A stretch of DNA of 6,836 nucleotides from Pseudomonadota bacterium (lineage in GTDB: Bacteria; Myxococcota_A; UBA796; SXON01), in contig SXOM01000462.1 of the NCBI GenBank assembly GCA_005776735.1, forward strand, positions 1-6,836, read 5' to 3'. Under the pieces are notes generated by a model. It worked only from the letters and a program-made list of their open reading frames with translations. It had not been told where the DNA came from and did not search any database. Below, piece after piece: positions 1-4,735 of the stretch (positions within the stretch are counted from its first letter, which is position 1; each line of letters opens with the position of its first letter). The position numbers and the translations under genes are program-made.

Positions 1-261
1 CAGATCGGCACGCTGACCGAGACGCTCGACGTGATCGAGCAAGCGCGAAAGGCCGGCTACCGCTGTATCGTGTCCGCACGCAGCGGCGAAACCGAGGATA
101 GCACCATCGCAGACCTGGCGGTTGCGACCGGCGTCGGCCAAATAAAGATTGGATCGATCGCACGCAGCGAAAGGCTCGCGAAGTACAACCAGCTCCTGCG
201 CATCGCGCACGAGCTGGACAAGTCCGCGCGCTACGCCGGGCTCGCCGCGATCCGCCGCTGA
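1..261 (+). CDS. eno: Enolase (phosphopyruvate hydratase), C-terminal 86 residues, 5' end outside window
   Basis: Enolase interconverts 2-phosphoglycerate and phosphoenolpyruvate in glycolysis, in the cytoplasm. The frame is open from base 1 and ends at TGA 259-261. The fragment begins QIGTLTETLDVIEQARKAGY and continues with RSGETED (27-33), TIADLAVAT (35-43), GQIKIGS (46-52) and RSERLAKYNQLLRI, the unmistakable C-terminal signature of bacterial enolase. By the spacing in E. coli enolase, K49 matches catalytic Lys392, and R27/S28 match Arg370/Ser371 of the substrate phosphate site. One residue is odd: the usual SHRSG reads SARSG, so the position of E. coli His369 is Ala26. The rest of the fragment is intact and ends at the normal length, so this looks like a functional or divergent enolase rather than a pseudogene. 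The missing N-terminal part cannot be judged. A hairpin just after the stop probably ends the transcript. Confidence 0.96.
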   Translation, partial: QIGTLTETLDVIEQARKAGYRCIVSARSGETEDSTIADLAVATGVGQIKIGSIARSERLAKYNQLLRIAHELDKSARYAGLAAIRR

Positions 262-265
262 CCGG

Positions 266-300
266 CCACGTCGTGCTTCCCCTCGGGCGGCGCGACGTGG
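266..300 (+). terminator. Hairpin after enolase, probable terminator without a clear U-tract
   Basis: Arms 266-276 (CCACGTCGTGC) and 290-300 (GCGCGACGTGG) can pair over 11 positions, including one G-U pair; the outer 8 bp are a perfect inverted repeat. The loop is 13 nt. It lies 5 nt beyond the enolase stop. No T-run follows, so an intrinsic terminator is plausible but not certain; it could instead be an mRNA 3'-end stabiliser. The 3' arm abuts the -10-like box of the next gene. Confidence 0.45.
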
Positions 301-306
301 TATCGT
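301..306 (+). promoter_or_regulatory. Possible -10 box (TATCGT) for the 326-814 lipoprotein gene
   Basis: TATCGT fits the TAnnnT pattern seen before other genes in this window and lies 19 nt upstream of ATG 326, giving a leader of about 10-13 nt that would include the GGGAGG ribosome-binding sequence at 316-321. No convincing -35 hexamer is visible 16-18 nt upstream, where the enolase hairpin loop sits. Confidence 0.3.
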
Positions 307-325
307 GCCGGGCGCGGGAGGCGTG

Positions 326-814
326 ATGGTGTTTCTGTTCCTGGTCGGCTGCTCGGCGCTCTTGGACGACGACCCCTTCTCCGGCGGGAGCGACCGCTAC
401 GATCAGCCCGACTGGTCGTCCTCCGACACGGCCGACACCGCGGGCGACACCGGCGACACCGCCGGGGGCGGCGACGCAGGCGCGCCGGTGCTCACCGACA
501 TCGACCTGACGTGGGAGGAGTACCCCAACATCGGCAACGTGCTCCAGTTCGTGGCCAAGTACACCGACGAAGGCGACGACATCGTGGGCGGCATGTGCTT
601 CATCGACGTCTACAACGGCGACGAAGCCGCGGGCTCCTTCGAGCTCGAGGTGTCCGACGACCCCGACGGCGAAGGGGTGTGCGTCGCGGTGAGCGGCTCC
701 CTCATCTTCGCGATCGAGGACCTCGACGACGGCAAGTCCGGCGGTGTCTCGGTCGAGGTGATGGACGGCTCCCGCAACGTGTCCGCGACCTACGAAGCTT
801 CGACCGAAGAGTAG
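326..814 (+). CDS. Small acidic exported lipoprotein with Asp-Thr repeat linker, function unknown
   Basis: This 162-residue protein begins MVFLFLVGC, a bare hydrophobic stretch ending in a canonical lipobox (LVGC, Cys9), so it should be lipid-anchored after export. Residues 34-46 are a low-complexity Asp/Thr/Ala/Gly linker (DTADTAGDTGDTA) of the kind common in surface lipoproteins of myxobacteria-like genomes. Residues 54-158 look like a compact beta-rich domain with two cysteines (C91, C119) that might form a disulfide. The whole protein is strongly acidic. I chose ATG 326 because GGGAGG (316-321) lies 4 nt upstream; GTG 323 and GTG 305 are in-frame alternatives, and GTG 305 would lengthen the signal peptide to 15 residues, still without a basic residue. 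I do not recognise the domain. It sits alone between enolase and a radical SAM gene with a hairpin on each side, so it is probably transcribed by itself. Confidence 0.8.
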   Translation: MVFLFLVGCSALLDDDPFSGGSDRYDQPDWSSSDTADTAGDTGDTAGGGDAGAPVLTDIDLTWEEYPNIGNVLQFVAKYTDEGDDIVGGMCFIDVYNGDEAAGSFELEVSDDPDGEGVCVAVSGSLIFAIEDLDDGKSGGVSVEVMDGSRNVSATYEASTEE

Positions 815-823
815 TCGCCGCCA

Positions 824-845
824 CCACCCCAGCGGTTGAGGGTGG
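824..845 (+). terminator. Possible weak terminator hairpin after the lipoprotein gene
   Basis: CCACCC (824-829) and GGGTGG (840-845) form a 6-bp perfect stem around a 10-nt loop, 9 nt after the stop at 812-814. No T-run follows. The putative -35 of the next gene lies in the loop and 3' arm. Confidence 0.3.
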
Positions 846-865
846 GCCCCGAGTCCGGCTACGCT
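836..865 (+). promoter_or_regulatory. Putative sigma70-type promoter for the radical SAM gene
   Basis: TTGAGG at 836-841 resembles a -35 hexamer. An 18-nt spacer separates it from TACGCT at 860-865, which fits TAnnnT. Initiation about 7 nt downstream would leave a leader of roughly 15 nt carrying the GAGG ribosome-binding sequence at 879-882. This is the only gene here with a plausible -35. Confidence 0.45.
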
Positions 866-888
866 GGCCCACCCCGCCGAGGCCGCTC

Positions 889-2295
889 TTGCGCATCCTG
901 CTCGTCAACCCGTCGATGAACATGCAGAAGCTCGGCCGCTTCGCAGAGCTGCTCGAGCCGATGCCGCCGACGGGCATCGCCTACATCGCCGGGGCGCTGG
1001 TCGCCAAGGGCTGGCACACCCGCTTCATCGACATGTTCGCCGAGAAGTTGACGGCCTCCGGGGTGATGGAGAAGGTGCGGCGCTTCCAGCCCGACCTCGT
1101 GGGCATGACGGTGCTCACCCCCAGCGCGCCCACGTGCGAGCTGCTGTCGCGCATGATCAAGGAGGCGTCGCCGGGCACGCGCATCGTGTGGGGCGGCGTC
1201 CACGCCGACGTCTTCGCCAAGGACATCCTGCGCGCGGGCACGGTCGACTTCGTGATCCACCACGACGGCGAAGAGACGGTGTGCGAGCTGGTCCAGGCGC
1301 TCGACGACGGCCAGAAGGACCTCGCCGCGATCGACGGCCTCACCTGGATGGACGGCGGCGAGCCGCGCACCAACAAGGAGCGCAAGCTCCTGCGCGACCT
1401 CGACGCGTTGGCCTACCCGGCCTGGGACCTGTTCCCGTACCACCGCTACGGCCTGCTCCCGTTCGCCGACGTCGACAAGCCGGTGCTCACGATGACCGGC
1501 TCGCGCGGCTGCCCCTACCGCTGCGACTACTGCTCGCTCTTGCACAGCGGCAAGGTGTACCGGCGTCGCGACCCGCACAAGCTCGTCGACGAGTACCAGT
1601 TCCTCGTGGAGCGCTACGGCGTCAAGCAGATCGGCCTGGTCGACCCCATCTTCCCGCTGGTGCTCAAGGACCTCCAGCCCTTCTGCGAAGAGCTCGTCGC
1701 CCGCAAGCTCGACCAGAAGTGTGTCTGGCTCAGCGAGACGCGGGCCGACCGCCTCGACGAGGAGACCTGCCGCCTGATGTACGCGGGCGGGTGCCGCCGG
1801 GTGCTCATGGGCATCGAGTCCGGGGTCGACATGTTGCTCGGCAACGTGAACAAGAACCTCACCACCGAGAAGGTCCGGTGGGGCGTGAACAACGCCAAGA
1901 AGGCCGGCATCCAGACCGTCGGCCTGTTCATGATCGGCATGCCCGGCGAAACCCCCGAGATGACGCGCGAGACCATCGAGTTCGCCGTCGACCTCGACCT
2001 GGACTTCGCCAAGTTCGCCATCACCGTGCCCTTCCCTGGGAGCAAGCTCTTCGAGGACCAGTGGCAGAAGACGCTCTTCCGCGACGACTGGGAGAACTAC
2101 ACCACGTTCAACCCCGACGCCGATCGGCTGGTCTACCACCCCGAGGGCTACGACCCCGAGCTGCTCATCAAGATGCAGGCGTACGGGTTGCGGCGGTTCT
2201 ACATGCGCTACGACCAGGTCAAGCGCCAGCTCGTCGAGCTCAAGACCATCAACCCGAAGATGATGCTCTACGGCGTGTACGGGATGGCGATCTGA
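889..2295 (+). CDS. Cobalamin-binding-domain radical SAM enzyme (BchE/HpnP-like class), substrate unknown
   Basis: The 468-residue protein has the layout of class B (B12-dependent) radical SAM enzymes. Residues 1-140 form a Rossmann-like cobalamin-binding domain opening with RILLVNPS, with VGMTVLTPSAP, a GGVHAD turn near 102-107 and DGEET at 126-130. The radical SAM barrel starts near 197 with the [4Fe-4S] motif C208-x3-C212-x2-C215, and later has GIESG and MIGMPGET. A helical C-terminal section with YGLRRFYMRYDQVKRQL is also typical of the family. The DxHxxG cobalamin ligand motif is absent, as in many relatives. Family members methylate or rearrange unactivated carbons in pigments, hopanoids and natural products, but nothing here fixes the substrate. 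TTG 889 is chosen because GAGG (879-882) lies 6 nt upstream and RILLVNP is the conserved family start; the longer upstream open frame is Arg-rich non-coding sequence. It overlaps no neighbour, and the HAD gene follows 107 bp later with its own promoter-like box. Confidence 0.9.
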   Translation: MRILLVNPSMNMQKLGRFAELLEPMPPTGIAYIAGALVAKGWHTRFIDMFAEKLTASGVMEKVRRFQPDLVGMTVLTPSAPTCELLSRMIKEASPGTRIVWGGVHADVFAKDILRAGTVDFVIHHDGEETVCELVQALDDGQKDLAAIDGLTWMDGGEPRTNKERKLLRDLDALAYPAWDLFPYHRYGLLPFADVDKPVLTMTGSRGCPYRCDYCSLLHSGKVYRRRDPHKLVDEYQFLVERYGVKQIGLVDPIFPLVLKDLQPFCEELVARKLDQKCVWLSETRADRLDEETCRLMYAGGCRRVLMGIESGVDMLLGNVNKNLTTEKVRWGVNNAKKAGIQTVGLFMIGMPGETPEMTRETIEFAVDLDLDFAKFAITVPFPGSKLFEDQWQKTLFRDDWENYTTFNPDADRLVYHPEGYDPELLIKMQAYGLRRFYMRYDQVKRQLVELKTINPKMMLYGVYGMAI

Positions 2296-2315
2296 GGGGT
2301 TGCGGTGGGCGGTGC

Positions 2316-2371
2316 CCCGCGACCGGCCTGGATGGCGGCCGGGTCCGGCGGGCACCGCGGCGGGTCGCGGG
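2316..2371 (+). repeat. 9-bp inverted repeat enclosing a smaller hairpin in the radical SAM-HAD gap
   Basis: CCCGCGACC (2316-2324) is perfectly complementary to GGTCGCGGG (2363-2371), with 38 nt between. Inside lies GCCGG-GT-CCGGC (2338-2349), so the RNA could fold into a long stem topped by a small hairpin. It begins 20 nt after the radical SAM stop and ends 16 nt before the HAD -10 box. It may act as a terminator or mRNA 3' structure. There is no T-run, and in DNA this GC-rich a chance repeat is possible. Confidence 0.35.
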
Positions 2372-2387
2372 CGCCCGCCGGGCCGAG

Positions 2388-2393
2388 TAGACT
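2388..2393 (+). promoter_or_regulatory. -10-like box (TAGACT) placed for a leaderless mRNA of the HAD gene
   Basis: TAGACT fits TAnnnT and ends 9 nt before GTG 2403, so initiation about 7 nt downstream would fall within 2-4 nt of the start codon. Its TAG is also an in-frame stop for the HAD reading frame. No Shine-Dalgarno sequence lies between it and the GTG. No -35 consensus is apparent. A short palindrome, GCCCG-C-CGGGC (2373-2383), sits just upstream. Confidence 0.5.
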
Positions 2394-2402
2394 GGCCCTG
2401 CC

Positions 2403-3074
2403 GTGGCCATCGCCTTCTTCGACCTCGACCGCACCCTGCTCGCCGTCAACTCCGGCAAGCTGTGGATCGACCGCGAGATGCGGCTCGGCTACCTCACGCG
2501 GTGGCAAGCGCTGCGCGGCGCGGCCTACATCGGCAGCTACCACTTCGGGTTCACGCGGTTGGAGAGCGTGCTCGAGGAGGCCATCGCCGTGCTCGGCGGC
2601 GCCCGCGAGGCCGACCTGGTGGCGCGCTCCGAGTCGTTCTACGTCGAGGAGCTCGCCACCACCTACCGTCCGCAGGCCCGCGACGTGGTCGAGCGACACC
2701 GTCGTGATGGACACACCCTGGCCTTGCTGACGAGCAGCACCAACTACCTGTGCGCGCCGGTGCAGCGGGAGCTCGCGATCGACACCGCGTTGTGCAACCG
2801 GCTCGAGGTCGACGAGGGCATCTTCACCGGCAAGGCGCACGGCGCCCTGTGCTTCGGCGCGGGCAAGGTCACGCACGCCAAGGCGCTCGCCGAGGCCCTG
2901 GGCGAGGCGTTGTCCGACGCATGGTTCTACACCGACTCGATGAGCGACCTCCCCATGCTCGAGGCCGTCGGGTTTCCCGTCGCGGTCAACCCCGATCCGC
3001 GGCTCCGCCGGGCGGCCAAGGCGCGCGGGTGGCCGATCCAGGACTGGGGGAAGCCGGGGAAGTCGGGAGGATAG
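2403..3074 (+). CDS. HAD-superfamily subfamily IB phosphatase (SerB/CicA-like)
   Basis: This 223-residue cytoplasmic protein has all four HAD motifs. Motif I is FFDLDRTLL with nucleophile D7 and acid/base D9. Motif II is LLTSSTNYL (108-116), with the Ser/Thr that binds phosphate. K155 in FGAGKVTHAK is the likely motif III lysine. Motif IV is YTDSMSDLPML, with metal ligands D178 and D182. The helical cap at about 15-90 between motifs I and II is the C1-type cap of subfamily IB, which includes phosphoserine phosphatase and phosphatidylglycerophosphatase PgpC-like enzymes. The length is normal for the family. A phosphomonoesterase role is expected, but the substrate cannot be named. The start must be GTG 2403: an in-frame TAG lies at 2388-2390 and no other start codon occurs between. 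No ribosome-binding sequence precedes it, suggesting a leaderless message. The tail (KPGKSGG) is short and unstructured. Confidence 0.9.
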   Translation: MAIAFFDLDRTLLAVNSGKLWIDREMRLGYLTRWQALRGAAYIGSYHFGFTRLESVLEEAIAVLGGAREADLVARSESFYVEELATTYRPQARDVVERHRRDGHTLALLTSSTNYLCAPVQRELAIDTALCNRLEVDEGIFTGKAHGALCFGAGKVTHAKALAEALGEALSDAWFYTDSMSDLPMLEAVGFPVAVNPDPRLRRAAKARGWPIQDWGKPGKSGG

Positions 3075-3075
3075 G

Positions 3076-3204
3076 CTACGGCGCCGCGGGGAGCACCCCG
3101 AGCGCAGCGGCGACCTGGGTCAGGTCGGCTCGATAGCCGGCGTGCTCCGGCACCCGGGCGGTCAGCGCGCGCAGCGCCTCGTGCGCCGGACATCTCCCCG
3201 GCAC
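3076..3204 (-). CDS. Possible small protein of 42 residues, TPR-like, hypothetical
   Basis: Seven bases beyond the channel gene's stop, on the same strand, GTG 3204 opens a 42-codon frame ending at TAG 3078-3076. It reads roughly CPAHEALRALTARVPEHAGY from residue 5 and goes on with RADLTQVAAALGVLPAAP. Almost all codons end in G or C, as in real genes here, and the composition is balanced and amphipathic rather than Arg-rich like the false frames. The pattern resembles a helix pair of a tetratricopeptide repeat. GGAGG occurs about 12 nt before the GTG, farther than usual. It could be a real small protein, the remnant of a larger TPR gene, or chance; no frameshift linking it to the channel protein is evident. 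Confidence 0.3.
   Translation of the reverse strand: MPGRCPAHEALRALTARVPEHAGYRADLTQVAAALGVLPAAP
3087..3100. terminator. Weak hairpin in the convergent gap, possible shared terminator
   Basis: CGGGG (3087-3091) pairs with CCCCG (3096-3100) around a 4-nt loop, 12 nt after the HAD stop. There is no T-run on either strand. The 137-bp gap 3075-3211 between the converging genes otherwise holds only the possible 42-codon frame, and I see no stronger terminator in it. Confidence 0.2.
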
Positions 3205-3211
3205 TAACCCG

Positions 3212-4735
3212 CTACCCCTCCAACCCGAAGAACTCCCGCATCCGCGCGAGGATCCGCGCCGTCTCGCGCCGGGTCTCCGCTTCGCGCGCTTCGCGCCCTT
3301 CGCGTGCGGCGGCGAGCGCCGCCTGGCGCGTGGCGGTGACCGCGGCGAGCTCCTCCGCGACCTCGGGGCGGGACTGCAACACCGCTTGGAACGCGTCGTG
3401 GTCGAGCTCGTAGCACTCCACGGGCCCCACCGCGACGACCCCCGCGGTGCGCGGCGACCCGGTGAGCAACCCCATCTCCCCGAAGATGTCGGGTGCGTGC
3501 AGCGTCGCGACCCGCTCCTCGCGTCCATCCACCTCCAGGCGCACCTCGACCACCCCCGCCGCCAGCACGTACAGGTGGCGTGCGCTGCGACCCTGGCGGG
3601 TGACGTACTCACCGTCGGCGAACGGCACGTACTCCAGCGCCGCGGCGGTCTGGCGGCACTCCGCCTCGGTCAGCGGGTCGAACAGGTCGATGCTGCGGAG
3701 CACGCGGTACGCCCGGTCGCGGTCGCGCCCGGGCACCCGGGCGTACGTCTCGTGATCGACGTTCACGTAGGTCGTGGCCGGCGTCGCAAGCTGCACCCCG
3801 GCGCGAGCCAGCGCCGCGTACACGCGCACCCGGACGTCGGAGTCGATCGCCACGTCGACGCCGCGATCCTGCAGCCAGTAGCGCGCCCCGTACAGCAGCG
3901 TGCTGTCGGTCGTCTCGCGGCCCAGGTCGAGCAGCACGCAGTCGGGGGCCACCGCTTCGGCGCCGCCGCCGATCGGGCTCGACCGCAGCGCCTCCTCGAC
4001 CGCCCGGATCACCACGCTCGGCGGCGTGTGCCGGTCGACGCGGAACCGGAGCGTACGGCGCTGCGGGTGGTCCACGCCGTCGCGACGCCCGAGGATGGTG
4101 ATGGGCGTGTTGAGCAGCACCGCGTTGGGCACGACGATCGCATCGCCATCGCGCGTCTCGACGACGAGGTGGCGCCAGCGTATCGCGGCCACGCGGCCCT
4201 CCCGGCCCCCTTCCAACTGCACCCAGTCGCCGACCTGCACGGTGCCGTCGAGCTGCAACGCGACGCCGCCGATCACGTTTCCGAGCGTGCTCTGCAGCGA
4301 GATCGTGAGCGCGGCGGCGACGACGGTGCCGCCGGCCAGGGCGGAGGTCGCGTTGACCCCGGTGTCGGTGGCCACCGCGAAGACCACCACGCCGTAGCCG
4401 AGCGCGGTCAGCAGGTCGGTGGCGATGGCCGGGAAGCGCACCCCGACCCGCGGCAGCAAGACCTCGACCGACAAGAGCGACAACAGCCCGACCGCGCAGA
4501 ACCCGCCGAACAGGCGCGCCGCGAAGTCGAGCCACGGCACCGCCGGCTCGGCCTCGATCAGGTGCGCGGCGACGAGCATCGCAACCAGCAGCACGTAGAG
4601 CCCGAAGAGCACCACCGGGGTCCGCAGCCGGGGGCGCAAGGCCGGCGCCCACGTGTTGACGGCGACGGCGACCAGCACGAGCAGCGTGCCGACCACGAGC
4701 GCGGCGAGGCCGAGGGAGGTGACCGACAGCGGCAT
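3212..4735 (-). CDS. MscS-type channel fused to a cyclic-nucleotide-binding domain (bCNG-like)
   Basis: This 507-residue inner-membrane protein has hydrophobic helices at about 5-29, 40-60, 70-95 and 103-122. The MscS pore helix and beta domain (about 128-215) follow, with SLQSTLGNVIGGVALQLDG then VQVGDWVQLEGGREG and VPNAVLLNTPI, all diagnostic of MscS. Residues 348-465 form a cNMP-binding fold. Its phosphate-binding cassette FGEMGLLTGSPRTAGV (418-433) keeps the ribose-contacting Glu (E420) and phosphate-contacting Arg (R429), so ligand binding should be intact. T430 follows the Arg; in other cNMP domains Thr there favours cGMP, Ser or Ala cAMP. An Arg/Glu/Ala-rich helix (466-500) ends the protein. 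Characterised MscS-cNMP fusions (bCNG family) are gated by cAMP and respond poorly to tension, so this is more likely a ligand-gated channel than a safety valve. ATG 4735 overlaps the upstream stop (TGATG), with GAGGG (4745-4741) 5 nt before it, indicating coupled translation. Confidence 0.93.
   Translation of the reverse strand: MPLSVTSLGLAALVVGTLLVLVAVAVNTWAPALRPRLRTPVVLFGLYVLLVAMLVAAHLIEAEPAVPWLDFAARLFGGFCAVGLLSLLSVEVLLPRVGVRFPAIATDLLTALGYGVVVFAVATDTGVNATSALAGGTVVAAALTISLQSTLGNVIGGVALQLDGTVQVGDWVQLEGGREGRVAAIRWRHLVVETRDGDAIVVPNAVLLNTPITILGRRDGVDHPQRRTLRFRVDRHTPPSVVIRAVEEALRSSPIGGGAEAVAPDCVLLDLGRETTDSTLLYGARYWLQDRGVDVAIDSDVRVRVYAALARAGVQLATPATTYVNVDHETYARVPGRDRDRAYRVLRSIDLFDPLTEAECRQTAAALEYVPFADGEYVTRQGRSARHLYVLAAGVVEVRLEVDGREERVATLHAPDIFGEMGLLTGSPRTAGVVAVGPVECYELDHDAFQAVLQSRPEVAEELAAVTATRQAALAAAREGREAREAETRRETARILARMREFFGLEG

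Noticed and set aside
425..466. Repetitive GACAC-type units, considered as a tandem DNA repeat
   Set aside because: The repetition follows the codons of the Asp-Thr-Ala-Gly linker in the lipoprotein and is explained by protein composition; there are no CRISPR-like spacers.
511..888. Upstream extension of the radical SAM reading frame to an ATG at 511
   Set aside because: The added part is Arg-rich, overlaps the lipoprotein gene in another frame, and the family's conserved start (RILLVNP) coincides with TTG 889 behind a GAGG ribosome-binding sequence.
859..2355. A 498-codon open frame on the minus strand across the radical SAM gene
   Set aside because: It is antisense to a protein with clear family motifs, and its product is a low-complexity Val/Glu/His/Arg/Leu mix with no recognisable domain. 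High third-position GC removes stop codons from the opposite strand.
2927..3193. An 88-codon minus-strand frame starting at ATG 3193
   Set aside because: It is Arg/Ala/Pro-rich and runs antisense into the HAD gene; the alternative 42-codon frame in the same stretch is more protein-like.
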